Assembly (NCBI RefSeq): GCF_003386795.1
Contig: NZ_QTUC01000001.1
Location: 3,720,001 to 3,784,000 of the forward strand
Origin: Thermasporomyces composti
GTDB lineage: Bacteria > Actinomycetota > Actinomycetes > Propionibacteriales > Actinopolymorphaceae
Length of the DNA: 64,000 nt
Direction: 5' to 3'
A program made the translations under genes and the position numbers. Below are positions 8,086 through 17,239 of the stretch, one piece after another. Every line of letters starts with the position of its first letter. Position 1 is the first letter of the stretch. Below the pieces are notes generated by a model, which had not been told where the DNA came from, did no database searches, and saw only the letters and a list, made by a program, of their open reading frames with translations.

Positions 8086-9735
8086 GTGAGCCACGGACTC
8101 AAGCGGCGGGTGGTGCTCGTCGGTGGCCTGGCGACAGGCTCCCTGCTCGGGATGAGGGGAACGGCGAGCGCCAGCGTTCCCAGCTACATCCGGAAGAATC
8201 CCTTCACCCTCGGAGTCGCGTCGGGCGACCCCAGCCACGATGGCTTCGTCCTGTGGACGCGCCTCGCGCCTGAGCCGCTGAACGACGACGGCTTGGGTGG
8301 CATGCCGAACACCGTCGTGCCGGTGAGCTGGCAGGTCGCGACCGACGAGCGCTTCCGTCGCATCGTGGCGTCGGGCACCGTTCCGGCTCGTCCCGAGAGC
8401 GCGCACAGCGTCCACGTCGAGCTCACCGGTCTCGAACCAGGCCGCGATTACTGGTACCGGTTCCGCGTGGGTCCCCACCTGTCCCGGGTCGGTCGCACGC
8501 GCACGGCGCCGGCGCCGCACGTTCTCGTCTCCAGGCTGCACATGGCGTTCACCTCCTGCCAGCACTACGAGGAGGGCTACTACAGCGCCTACCGAGGTCT
8601 CGCCAACGACATGCCCGACCTGGTGCTGCACCTCGGCGACTACCAGTACGAGTACGCCGGTGTGGAGGGCAGGCCGAGGTTCCACCTCGGCCCGGAGACC
8701 ACGACGTTGGCGAACTACCGTCAGCGGTACGCCCAGTACAAGACCGACGAGGACCTGCAGGCCGCACACGCGGCGGCGCCGTGGCTGGTCGTCTTCGACG
8801 ACCACGAGGTCGACAACAACTGGGCGGACGAGACGCCGCAAGACCCGGACCTGCAACCTCCCGAGGTGTTCCTGCCGCGACGCGCGGCGGCCTTTCAGGC
8901 GTACTACGAGAACATGCCGCTGCGGCGACGATCGATCCCGCGCGGCATCGACATGCAGGTCTATCGGCGGGTGGCGTGGGGTCGTTTGGCGACCTTCCAC
9001 ATGCTCGATACCCGGCAGTTCCGAGACGACCAAGGCTGTGGCGACGGCTACAAGGACTGCCCGGCGGCGCTCGATCCCAACCGCTCCATCCTGGGGAAGG
9101 ACCAGGAGGAGTGGTTGATCGACGGGTTCCACCGGTCCCGCGCCCAATGGGACATCCTGGGCCAACAGGTGTTCTTCGCTCAGCGCGACAACAACGCCGG
9201 GCCGGTCAAGGTCACCAGCCAAGACGCCTGGGATGGCTACGTCGCCTCACGTCAGCGCATCACGCAAGGATGGGTTGACGCCAAGGTGCGCAACCTCGTG
9301 GTGCTCACCGGAGACGTGCACGCGCACTGGGCCAGCGAGCTGAAGCTGGACTACGACGACCCGACCACGCCCACCGTGGGGACGGAGTTCGTCACCTCCT
9401 CGATCTCCTCCGGCGGGGACGGTTTCGACTCCGACCCCGCGGACCACCCGTTCCTCCAGATCAACCCGCACCTGAAGTTCTACAACAACCTGCGCGGCTA
9501 CGTCCGTGCGACGATCAGCCCGGAGCAGATGCACGTCGACTTCCGCGTCGTGCCGTACGTCTCCAGTCCCGGCGCCGAGACGTACACGCGCGCGTCGTTC
9601 GTCACGGTCGACCGCGAACCCGGCCTGCACCAGGTGTACGACAACCCGTCCATCCAAGCGGCACGACGGGCACCGCGCACCCCGCAAGAGTGGATCGACC
9701 ACACCGTCTACGAGGAGACCGAGCGGTACCGCTGA
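8086..9735 (+). CDS. phoD: Secreted PhoD-type alkaline phosphatase/phosphodiesterase (Tat substrate)
   Basis: A 549-aa exported metallophosphatase. The N-terminus has a twin-arginine motif (KRRVVLVGG) and a hydrophobic segment ending in ASAS. NPFTLGVASGDPSHDGFVLWTRL is the PhoD N-domain. Metal-binding motifs include LHLGDYQYEY, FDDHEVDNNW and LTGDVHAHWASEL. GTG at 8086 follows CGGAGGTGGA. Members hydrolyse phosphomonoesters or diesters outside the cell using Fe/Ca. The upstream PHO-box-like repeats fit phosphate control. A second, divergent copy lies at 44203-45810. Confidence 0.9.
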   Translation: MSHGLKRRVVLVGGLATGSLLGMRGTASASVPSYIRKNPFTLGVASGDPSHDGFVLWTRLAPEPLNDDGLGGMPNTVVPVSWQVATDERFRRIVASGTVPARPESAHSVHVELTGLEPGRDYWYRFRVGPHLSRVGRTRTAPAPHVLVSRLHMAFTSCQHYEEGYYSAYRGLANDMPDLVLHLGDYQYEYAGVEGRPRFHLGPETTTLANYRQRYAQYKTDEDLQAAHAAAPWLVVFDDHEVDNNWADETPQDPDLQPPEVFLPRRAAAFQAYYENMPLRRRSIPRGIDMQVYRRVAWGRLATFHMLDTRQFRDDQGCGDGYKDCPAALDPNRSILGKDQEEWLIDGFHRSRAQWDILGQQVFFAQRDNNAGPVKVTSQDAWDGYVASRQRITQGWVDAKVRNLVVLTGDVHAHWASELKLDYDDPTTPTVGTEFVTSSISSGGDGFDSDPADHPFLQINPHLKFYNNLRGYVRATISPEQMHVDFRVVPYVSSPGAETYTRASFVTVDREPGLHQVYDNPSIQAARRAPRTPQEWIDHTVYEETERYR

Positions 9736-9795
9736 CGGCTCGTCGGATCGCCCGAGGCATGGAACGAGCCGCCGCCGGAGAGTAGCGTCCGGGAT

Positions 9796-10677
9796 GTGGC
9801 GGACCCGGCGACCCGACGAGGCTCGACCACGGCGCGGCGGCGTGCGGCGAGCCGGTCCGGCCGTGCCGCCCGTGACCGGAGGCGGTCGACGCGGCCCGAC
9901 ACCGGGCTGTTCGGCCCGGAGTCGGTCACCTGGCGGGTGCACCGTGAACACCTCATGTGGGTGGCTGGTGTTCGCGCGCTGTACCTGCAGGCGCTGCACC
10001 CACGCGTGATGCGGGGAACGTTCCAGAACTCCGCGCTGTTCGACCGGGACCGAGCGTGGGGCCGGTTCGTGCGGACCACCGAGTTCGTGGCGACCCGTAC
10101 CTACGGCACGACGGCCGAGGTCCGGCGCACGTCCGCGCGTGTTCGGGCGATCCACGCCTCGCTCACCGGCTACAACCCCGACACGGGCGAGACGTTCCGG
10201 CTCGACGAACCCGAAGGATTGCTGTGGGTGCACTGCGGCGAGATCGACTCCTACGTCGATGTCGCTCGGCGCGCCGGCATCCTGCGCAGCGACGAGGAAG
10301 CCGACCAGTACGTGGCGGAGAGCCGACGCGCAGCGGAGGTGGTGGGCATCCGACGGTCGGACGCGCCCGCCTCGCGCGCCGAGCTCACCGAGTACTTCGA
10401 GCGGATGCGCCCAAAGCTGTACGTGACACCAGAAGCCAGGCGAGGGGTGCTCAACACGTTCAACCCGCCGTTTCCGCTCTTGCTCGCGCCACTTCGGCTC
10501 GCCGTCCCGTCCCTCAACGTCTTGGCGTTCGCGACGCTGCCGGCCTGGGCGCGACAGCTGTACGGCATACCCTCACCTCCGGCCACCGACCTGGCGGTGA
10601 CGCTGACGCTGCGTGCGCTGCGTCCGCTCACCGCGCTCCTGCCGCGTCCGTCCGTGCCACCGTCAACCCAGCCCTGA
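9796..10677 (+). CDS. MpaB/rubber-oxygenase-like protein (DUF2236)
   Basis: A 293-aa protein of the oxygenase MpaB/latex-clearing (DUF2236) family, with conserved WRVHREHLMWVAGVRAL, LYLQALHPRVMRG and a central WVHCGEIDSY where the family has histidine ligands. Many members bind b-type haem; substrates in most actinobacteria are unknown. The first ~30 residues are Arg-rich and probably disordered. The GTG start at 9796 has only a weak ribosome site (GGAG ~15 bases upstream), so an internal start is possible. It stands alone between phoD and ppdK. Confidence 0.75.
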   Translation: MADPATRRGSTTARRRAASRSGRAARDRRRSTRPDTGLFGPESVTWRVHREHLMWVAGVRALYLQALHPRVMRGTFQNSALFDRDRAWGRFVRTTEFVATRTYGTTAEVRRTSARVRAIHASLTGYNPDTGETFRLDEPEGLLWVHCGEIDSYVDVARRAGILRSDEEADQYVAESRRAAEVVGIRRSDAPASRAELTEYFERMRPKLYVTPEARRGVLNTFNPPFPLLLAPLRLAVPSLNVLAFATLPAWARQLYGIPSPPATDLAVTLTLRALRPLTALLPRPSVPPSTQP

Positions 10678-10803
10678 CACGAACCGGTGTGGCCCGAGCG
10701 CCACGCTGGTCCGCGGAGATACGGGGACGCGAGAGTCACCACGGATCCGGCCGACTCCGCCTAGCCTCATAGGTAACGCAGGGCAGCGGAGGAGGTCGCC
10801 CTG

Positions 10804-13497
10804 ATGTTCGTCTACGACTTCTCCCAGGGCAACAAAGACATGCGGGACCTCCTCGGCGGAAAGGGTGCCAACCTCGCCGAGATGACCAACCTGGGTCTGC
10901 CCGTCCCGCCCGGCTTCACCATCACCACCAAGGCGTGCCAGGTCTACCTGGCCACCGGCGAGGAGCCGCCCGGCCTGCGCGAGGAGGTCACCGAGCACCT
11001 ACGCCGCGTCGAGCAGGCGAGAGGACGCCGACTGGGTGACCCCGACGATCCGCTGCTGGTATCCGTGCGCTCCGGCGCGAAGTTCTCCATGCCGGGCATG
11101 ATGGACACCGTCCTCAACATCGGCCTCACCGACGCGTCCGTGCATGGCCTGGCGCGGCAGGCCGGCGACGAGCGTTTCGCCTGGGACTCCTACCGGCGGC
11201 TGATCCAGATGTACGGCAAGACCGTCATGGGAGTCGACGGCGCCCGCTTCGACGAGGCGTTGGAGGACGCCAAACGGCGTCACGGCGCCGAGCACGACGT
11301 CGACCTCGACGCGGCCGCCCTGCGCGACCTGGTCGCCTCCTACAAGCGGATCCTGCGGGAGGAGACCGGTCAGGAGTTCCCGCAGGACCCGCGTACCCAG
11401 CTGGACGCCGCGATCCGCGCGGTCTTCGAGAGCTGGAACGCCCCACGCGCGGTGATCTACCGACGGCAGGAGGGCATCAGCGACGACCTCGGGACCGCGG
11501 TGAACGTGGTGGCCATGGTGTTCGGCAACCTCGGCCCCGACTCTGGCACGGGTGTGGCCTTCACGCGCGACCCCGCGACCGGCGCCCGAGGCGTCTACGG
11601 GGACTACCTGCCCAACGCGCAGGGCGAGGACGTGGTCGCCGGGATCCGCAACACCGTCCCGTTGTCGGAGCTCGCGCGGCTGGACAAGCGCAGCTACGAC
11701 GAGCTGCTCGACATCATGGCGAGGTTGGAAGCCCACTACGCCGACCTGTGCGACATCGAGTTCACGATCGAGCGGGGCAAGCTGTGGTTGCTCCAGACAC
11801 GGGTCGGCAAGCGCACCGCGGCCGCCGCGTTCCGGATCGCCGTCCAGCTCGTCGACGAGGGCCTGATCGACGAGGAGGAGGCGCTGCGCCGAGTCGATGG
11901 ATGGCAGCTCGCCCAGCTGATGTTTCCGCGCTTCGACGAGAACGCGCGTCGGCAGGCCATCGCGAAGGGGATGAACGCCTCCCCGGGCGCCGCGGTCGGT
12001 CGAGCGGTCTTCGACAGCGCCACCGCGGTGGAGTGGGCACGGCGCGGCGAGAACGTCATCCTCGTCCGACGCGAGACCACGCCCGACGACCTAGACGGCA
12101 TGATCGCGGCGCGCGGCATCCTCACCTGTCGCGGCGGCAAGACCTCCCACGCCGCGGTGGTCGCCCGCGGCATGGGCAAGACATGCGTGTGCGGCGCGGA
12201 GGCACTCGACATCGACGTCTCCGCTCGCACCCTCACCGGGCCCGGCGGGGTCGTGGTCCGCGAGGGCGACGTGCTGTCCATCGACGGCTCCACCGGTGAG
12301 GTCTTCCTCGGCCAGATCCCAGTCGTCGACTCGCCGGTGGTCCAGTACTTCGAGGGCACACTCGATCCGGCCTCCGGTGACGACCTGGTGCGGGCCGTCG
12401 ACCGGCTCATGAAGGTCGCCGACGCCAGACGCCGACTCGGCGTCCGAGCCAACGCCGACACTCCAGCCGACGCCGAGCGCGCCCGCGCGATGGGAGCGAC
12501 GGGCATCGGACTGTGCCGGACCGAGCACATGTTCCTGGGGGAACGCCGGCGCCACGTCGAGCGGCTCATCCTGGCCGAGAGTGACACGGAGCGCGAGGCC
12601 GCGCTGGAGGCGTTGCTACCCGCCCAGCGGCGGGACTTCATCGAGATCCTGGCGGCGATGGACGGCCTGCCAGTGACGGTGCGGCTGCTCGACCCTCCGC
12701 TGCACGAGTTCCTGCCCGACCTGACCGACCTGGCGGTGCGCGTCGCCGAGGCGAGGGCACGTGGCGAGGAAGCCGCCGAGGACGCCCGCCTGTTGAGCGC
12801 GGTCCGGCGTCTCCACGAGCAGAACCCCATGCTGGGTCTCCGCGGCGTGCGGCTCGGGCTCGTCGTACCCGGGCTGTACGCGATGCAGGTGCGGGCGATC
12901 GCCGAGGCGGCGGCCCAGCGGATCGCCGAGGGCGGGGAGCCCAAGGTCGAGATCATGATTCCGCTCGTCGGCTCCGTCGAGGAGCTGGAGCGGGCGCGCG
13001 AGGAGGCGACGGCGGTCGTCGCGGAAGTCGCCGCGCGTGCCGGCGTCGACCTCGCGATCCCGATCGGAACGATGATCGAGCTGCCGCGCGCGGCCTTGAC
13101 TGCGGCCAGGATTGCTCGGTCGGCGGACTTCTTCTCCTTCGGCACCAACGACTTGACCCAGACCGTCTGGGGATTCTCGCGGGACGACGTGGAGGCCGCG
13201 TTCTTCCCCGCCTACCTCGACATGGGGATCTTCGCGGTCTCGCCCTTCGAGACCCTCGACGTCGAGGGCGTGGGGCGTCTGATCAGGCTGGCCTGTGAGG
13301 AGGGCCGCGCGGTCCGACCCGACCTCAAACTCGGCGTGTGCGGCGAGCACGGCGGTGACCCGGAGTCGGTGCGCTTCTTCCACCAGGTGGGCTTGGACTA
13401 CGTGTCGTGCTCGCCGTTCCGGGTCCCCATCGCCAGGCTGGAGGCCGGCCGCGCGGCCGTCCTGCACGGAGACGACCCCGGCTCCGACAGCCGCTGA
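10804..13497 (+). CDS. ppdK: Pyruvate, phosphate dikinase
   Basis: An 897-aa enzyme interconverting pyruvate + ATP + Pi and phosphoenolpyruvate + AMP + PPi. Domains in order: N-terminal ATP-grasp (GGKGANLAEMTNLGLPVPPGF; SVRSGAKFSMPGMMDT), central phosphohistidine domain with His449 in GGKTSHAAVVARGMG, and C-terminal TIM barrel ending in the catalytic Cys motif LGVCGEHGGDP near residue 846. Start ATG follows GGAGG. The length is full for bacterial PPDK. No regulatory kinase gene is adjacent. It probably serves gluconeogenesis or the PEP-pyruvate node. Confidence 0.95.
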   Translation: MFVYDFSQGNKDMRDLLGGKGANLAEMTNLGLPVPPGFTITTKACQVYLATGEEPPGLREEVTEHLRRVEQARGRRLGDPDDPLLVSVRSGAKFSMPGMMDTVLNIGLTDASVHGLARQAGDERFAWDSYRRLIQMYGKTVMGVDGARFDEALEDAKRRHGAEHDVDLDAAALRDLVASYKRILREETGQEFPQDPRTQLDAAIRAVFESWNAPRAVIYRRQEGISDDLGTAVNVVAMVFGNLGPDSGTGVAFTRDPATGARGVYGDYLPNAQGEDVVAGIRNTVPLSELARLDKRSYDELLDIMARLEAHYADLCDIEFTIERGKLWLLQTRVGKRTAAAAFRIAVQLVDEGLIDEEEALRRVDGWQLAQLMFPRFDENARRQAIAKGMNASPGAAVGRAVFDSATAVEWARRGENVILVRRETTPDDLDGMIAARGILTCRGGKTSHAAVVARGMGKTCVCGAEALDIDVSARTLTGPGGVVVREGDVLSIDGSTGEVFLGQIPVVDSPVVQYFEGTLDPASGDDLVRAVDRLMKVADARRRLGVRANADTPADAERARAMGATGIGLCRTEHMFLGERRRHVERLILAESDTEREAALEALLPAQRRDFIEILAAMDGLPVTVRLLDPPLHEFLPDLTDLAVRVAEARARGEEAAEDARLLSAVRRLHEQNPMLGLRGVRLGLVVPGLYAMQVRAIAEAAAQRIAEGGEPKVEIMIPLVGSVEELERAREEATAVVAEVAARAGVDLAIPIGTMIELPRAALTAARIARSADFFSFGTNDLTQTVWGFSRDDVEAAFFPAYLDMGIFAVSPFETLDVEGVGRLIRLACEEGRAVRPDLKLGVCGEHGGDPESVRFFHQVGLDYVSCSPFRVPIARLEAGRAAVLHGDDPGSDSR

Positions 13498-13546
13498 GCG
13501 ATCCGCACCTCAGGTCCGCGGACGGCGTCGCGGCAGTGCGAGTCGG

Positions 13547-13700
13547 GTCGCGAGCGCCGCCGCGACGGTGCTCAATCGTGTCGCGGGCGCCGCCGCGACG
13601 GTGTTCAATCGTGTCGCGGGCGCCGCCGCGACGGTGTTCAATCGTGTCGCGGGCGCCGCCGCGACGGTGTTCAATCGTGTCGCGGGCGCCGCCGCGACGG
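13547..13700. repeat. 33-bp tandem repeat array (~4.7 copies) of short hairpins
   Basis: Units begin at 13547, 13580, 13613, 13646 and 13679 (the last truncated at 22 bases). Copies are nearly identical: the first differs at two positions. Each unit contains GTCGCGG-GCGCCG-CCGCGAC, able to form a 7-bp stem (6 bp in the first copy). The array fills the space between the convergent ppdK and PhyH genes. All frames stay open because 33 is divisible by three, giving spurious 11-residue peptide repeats. It may act as a multi-hairpin bidirectional terminator or be a minisatellite. Confidence 0.85.
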
Positions 13701-13707
13701 GACCCAC

Positions 13708-14598
13708 TCAGATCGCAGGTGGCCACAGGCGCGGACACACCACCGGGTCCGCGTAGTCAGGAACACCATCCGAGGTACGCCGGACCAAGCGGTCGTTCGG
13801 ATGCCAGGCGAGGGTGCCGTCCGGATGCCGGTACTCCACGTAGTGGTTGTCGCCCGGCTGGAAGTGGATCGCCATGGACCGTCGCGGAGCGTCGGATCGG
13901 TTCGGCCCGCTGCCGTGCAGCAGTCGACAGTGGTGGAAACTCACCGCGCCCCGTGGAATCTCCGCGACGACCACCTGGACGTCGTGGTCGGCTCGAACCG
14001 CGTCGAGGGTCGACAAGTCGGGGTTGAAGAAGTCGAGGACCACGTCCTCGGTCCACAGGTGGCTGCCGTCGACGAACGACACCGCGCCCTCACGCTCGCC
14101 GACGTCGTGGAAAGGCACCCAGGCGGTGAGCATGTCGGTGCTGGAGCAGGTCCGCCAGTACTGCCGGTCGGTGTGCCAGCCGACGTTCGCCTTCCCCCTC
14201 CCGGCATCCGGCACCGTGTCCTCAGCGGGCTTGTAGAGCAGCTGGTCGTGCCAGAGCCGGATCGTGTCCGTACCGCTCAGCCGCGCCGCGCAGGCGGCGA
14301 GGAGTGGGTAGCGGACCAACGCGGCGAGCTCATCGACGACGAGGGAGGAGTAGTCGTTCTTCCGCAACACCTCGCCGTGCTCGGGCACCCACCCGACACG
14401 CGCTGACCCATCGGGCAGCAACCGGTCCGTGTCCCCGGCGTAGAAGCGGGCCATCCCTCGCTCGGCGGCGTCCAAGACGTCCGACGGCAGGATCGGTGGA
14501 GAGATCCAGTAGCCGTGCGTTCGATAGAACGCCACGTCGGCCTCGGTGGGAAGCAGGTGCGCGTACTCCACGAGGAGGGCATCGGGGGTCGTCGCCAT
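13708..14598 (-). CDS. Phytanoyl-CoA dioxygenase family protein (Fe(II)/2-oxoglutarate)
   Basis: A 296-aa PhyH-family oxygenase. The iron ligands are visible: His142 and Asp144 in GWHTDRQYW, and His228 in [10 protein letters not shown]. Arg239/240 before SMAIHF is the likely 2-oxoglutarate anchor. Substrate is not predictable: the family hydroxylates acyl-CoAs, ectoine, natural products and others. The gene lies alone, convergent with ppdK across the hairpin repeat array. It starts at ATG 14598, with no strong Shine-Dalgarno. A second PhyH-like gene in the window (42563-43240) is broken. Confidence 0.8.
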   Translation of the reverse strand: MATTPDALLVEYAHLLPTEADVAFYRTHGYWISPPILPSDVLDAAERGMARFYAGDTDRLLPDGSARVGWVPEHGEVLRKNDYSSLVVDELAALVRYPLLAACAARLSGTDTIRLWHDQLLYKPAEDTVPDAGRGKANVGWHTDRQYWRTCSSTDMLTAWVPFHDVGEREGAVSFVDGSHLWTEDVVLDFFNPDLSTLDAVRADHDVQVVVAEIPRGAVSFHHCRLLHGSGPNRSDAPRRSMAIHFQPGDNHYVEYRHPDGTLAWHPNDRLVRRTSDGVPDYADPVVCPRLWPPAI

Positions 14599-14739
14599 GC
14601 TTCGACGCTACGGCTGAGAAGCTCGAGCGTCGTCTCACCGCGTGGCGAGATGCGGACAGCCTCGCCACACGTGACCGGGCCGCGTGGCGGCGTGGCCGCA
14701 CCGGCTCACGGGCTCGCCCACTGGCTATGGTCAGCGTCG

Positions 14740-16029
14740 ATGAGCGGTTCGCGGACGTTTGACGACGGTGGCTACGGTCCGGCCGATGTGGAGCGCTGGG
14801 TGGCCGAGCCGCCGAAGAGCGCAGGTCGGACACCGTTCGCACGGGACCGAGCGCGGGTTCTCCACTCCGCCGCGCTCCGCAGGCTCGCGGCGAAGACCCA
14901 GGTGGTGGGACCCGGTGCGGATGACTTCGCGCGGACGCGCCTCACCCACACGCTCGAGGTCGCGCAGGTGGGGCGCGAGCTAGGGCAAGCCCTGGGCTGC
15001 GACCCGGACGTCGTCGACACCGCCTGCCTGGCCCACGACCTCGGGCATCCGCCGTTCGGGCACAACGGCGAGGCCGCGTTGGACGAGGTGGCCCGCCACA
15101 TCGGCGGCTTCGAAGGAAACGCCCAGACCCTTCGTGTGCTCACCCGCCTGGAAGCCAAGACCTTCGCCCCCGACGACACGGGGAAGCCGGGTGCCGGGCG
15201 CAGCGTGGGTCTCAACCTCACCCGAGCGAGCCTCGATGCCGCCACCAAGTACCCCTGGCGACGAGGCGAGGGTCCGCCGGACGTCCCGGGCAAGTTCGGC
15301 GTCTACGACGACGACCTCGAGGTCTTCACCTGGCTTCGCCGAGGTGTCACCGGGAGCCGTCGGTGCGTCGAGGCGCAGGTGATGGACTTCGCCGACGACG
15401 TGGCCTACTCCGTCCACGACGTCGAGGACGGTGTGGTCTCCGGGCGGATTCGCCTTGCTCGCCTCGCCGACCATGCCGAACGCCGCGGTGTGTGGGAGGT
15501 GGTTCGCGAGTGGTATGTCGCCGACGCGACGGACGACGAGCTCGACGCGGCGTATGACCGCCTGCGCTCCTTCGGATACTGGCCGGAGCGTGACTACGAC
15601 GGGCACCGTCGCACGCTCGCGGCGCTGAAGGACATGACCAGCCAGCTGATCGGGCGTTTCTGTCAGGCCGCGCAGGAGGCGACCCACGCCGCCTACGGCG
15701 GTGGGCGACTCACCCGCTACCGCGCCGACCTGGTCGTCCCGCGCGAGACACGGCTGGAGATCGCCGTGCTCAAGGGGATCGCGGCACGCTACGTCATGCG
15801 CTCCGAGGAGCGGTTGAGCGTGCTGGCACGCCAGCGGGAGGTCATCCACGCACTGGTCGCCGTCCTCCAGGAGCGGGCCCCCGAGGGTCTTGACCCGGCG
15901 TTTCGAGCCGACTTCGAGGCGGCGCCGGATGACGCCGCCCGGCTTCGCGTCATCGTCGACCAGGTGGCGTCCCTCACCGACGCCTCGGCACTCGCGCTGC
16001 ATCGCACCCTGGTCGAGACGCCGACCTGA
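14740..16029 (+). CDS. dgt: Deoxyguanosinetriphosphate triphosphohydrolase-like protein
   Basis: A 429-aa HD-domain dNTP triphosphohydrolase. The N-terminal segment [16 protein letters not shown] is typical, and the metal-binding HD residues are His70 in [12 protein letters not shown] and His99-Asp100 in [33 protein letters not shown] carries the fourth ligand. ATG at 14740 gives the normal family N-terminus; the open frame extends 75 codons upstream without similarity. In many actinobacteria dgt lies next to dnaG; here three unrelated genes separate them. Confidence 0.9.
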   Translation: MSGSRTFDDGGYGPADVERWVAEPPKSAGRTPFARDRARVLHSAALRRLAAKTQVVGPGADDFARTRLTHTLEVAQVGRELGQALGCDPDVVDTACLAHDLGHPPFGHNGEAALDEVARHIGGFEGNAQTLRVLTRLEAKTFAPDDTGKPGAGRSVGLNLTRASLDAATKYPWRRGEGPPDVPGKFGVYDDDLEVFTWLRRGVTGSRRCVEAQVMDFADDVAYSVHDVEDGVVSGRIRLARLADHAERRGVWEVVREWYVADATDDELDAAYDRLRSFGYWPERDYDGHRRTLAALKDMTSQLIGRFCQAAQEATHAAYGGGRLTRYRADLVVPRETRLEIAVLKGIAARYVMRSEERLSVLARQREVIHALVAVLQERAPEGLDPAFRADFEAAPDDAARLRVIVDQVASLTDASALALHRTLVETPT

Positions 16030-16059
16030 CCGTCGCACCCGACGAGCTTGCGGCGTGAC

Positions 16060-16096
16060 GGTGCCGCCGGTCCTGGTGGCGGGGACCGGCGGCACC
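16060..16096. terminator. Bidirectional hairpin terminator between dgt and the CofE-like gene
   Basis: A perfect 14-bp stem (GGTGCCGCCGGTCC at 16060-16073, its complement at 16083-16096) with a nine-base loop lies between two convergent genes. There is no T-tract, as is usual in this GC range. Confidence 0.7.
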
Positions 16097-16107
16097 CGTG
16101 GAGGGTC

Positions 16108-16962
16108 CTAGGCCGGACTGGCTCCGAGTTCCCCGGACCGTGAGACGGGTGCGGCGCCGCGTGGGACGGTCCGAGCGACGGCGGGCGGGCCGGCATCCCA
16201 GGAGGCCGACACGTGCGCCGGCTGCGGGCGAATGAGGAGGAACGGCGTCATCTCGTCGGACTGCCCGGCGGGGTTGTCGTGCAGGACGGCCTTGATGGCC
16301 TTGATGAAGGCCTCATCTTGGTCTCGCAGGGCCCTCGACGTGCCGAACACCTCGACGTTGAAGTCGTTGGCGTCGACGATCACCAGCGGCATGCCCAGCC
16401 GCGCGTAGACCTCCTCGGTGACACCGTCCGGGTCGATCGGGTTCAAGATGGCGTTGTCCTTGTAGAAGTCGAAGGAAGAGCGCTGGTAGAAGCCGTCGAT
16501 TCCGGCGATCCCATGACCGGCGACGCGGTAGAACACCCCGGAGCGCCCGAAGAGCTTCGTCACGCCGCTCAGGAACGCCGCCAGCAGGATGCGAGGCCGT
16601 CCGGCCAGGTTGATGGCGAGCTGTAGCTTCAACGGCTCGTCCATCGCCACGCCGTGGTCGCCCGAGCTGGCGAACTTCGACAGGGTCCTCGCCAGGAATC
16701 CGACGCGAATCTCGCGTCGGTTGACAATGTTGTTCTGGCACATCGATACGACTTTTTCTCCCGAGACGACGATGTCGCCGTCTTGGAAGAGAGGTTTGAC
16801 GTACCTCGCCAGCAGGTCGACGTAGCTTTCCCCCGGCGTCACGAAGTGGGTTTGCACGGCGAGACGCTGGTAGGCTCGGCCGTCCACCGAAACCGTGCCT
16901 CGGTCGTAGTAGACGATGTCGCCGTACCGCCGCTTGTCGGACTCACGGTTTCTGAACGCCAT
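16108..16962 (-). CDS. Coenzyme F420-0:L-glutamate ligase (CofE)-like protein
   Basis: A 284-aa protein related to the CofE family, which adds glutamate by an amide bond in GTP-dependent reactions. Visible family segments: YVKPLFQDGDIVVSGEKVVS, GRPRILLAAFLSGV, FYRVAGHGIAGIDGF, KDNAILNPIDPDGV and MPLVIVDANDFNVEVFG. The N-terminal ~35 residues and Pro/Arg-rich C-terminus are extra. True F420 biosynthesis genes (cofC, cofD, fbiC) are not in the window. Its neighbours are a MurJ flippase and an AsnB amidotransferase, so it may ligate an amino acid to a different acceptor. Base composition near its start is less GC-rich than the neighbourhood. Confidence 0.6.
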   Translation of the reverse strand: MAFRNRESDKRRYGDIVYYDRGTVSVDGRAYQRLAVQTHFVTPGESYVDLLARYVKPLFQDGDIVVSGEKVVSMCQNNIVNRREIRVGFLARTLSKFASSGDHGVAMDEPLKLQLAINLAGRPRILLAAFLSGVTKLFGRSGVFYRVAGHGIAGIDGFYQRSSFDFYKDNAILNPIDPDGVTEEVYARLGMPLVIVDANDFNVEVFGTSRALRDQDEAFIKAIKAVLHDNPAGQSDEMTPFLLIRPQPAHVSASWDAGPPAVARTVPRGAAPVSRSGELGASPA

Positions 16963-17239
16963 GATCGCCCTCTTCCCGACCTGGCTGTGTGGCTCTTTTC
17001 GGTGGCGGTCACCAGGTCAGTTCGACAATAGACACGTCGTAGCGATCCGAACCTTGAATGGCAAAAATCTGGATCGACGCGGAAGGCGGGAGAGGCGCGT
17101 AAAGATTGAGCGATTGACACCCTGATACATTCGTGGACTTTCGTCCGACACTATCGACTGCGGAGCAGCCGTGGGCTGGTGTGGAAAGACTGGCCACATC
17201 GGTGACGGAACTTGACGAGCTAGGGGACGGGGGCGGGCC

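Noticed and set aside
13510-13738. Protein-like 11-residue repeats in several frames of the minisatellite
   Set aside because: The 33-bp unit has no stops in several frames, so open frames arise automatically; no ribosome sites or family similarity.
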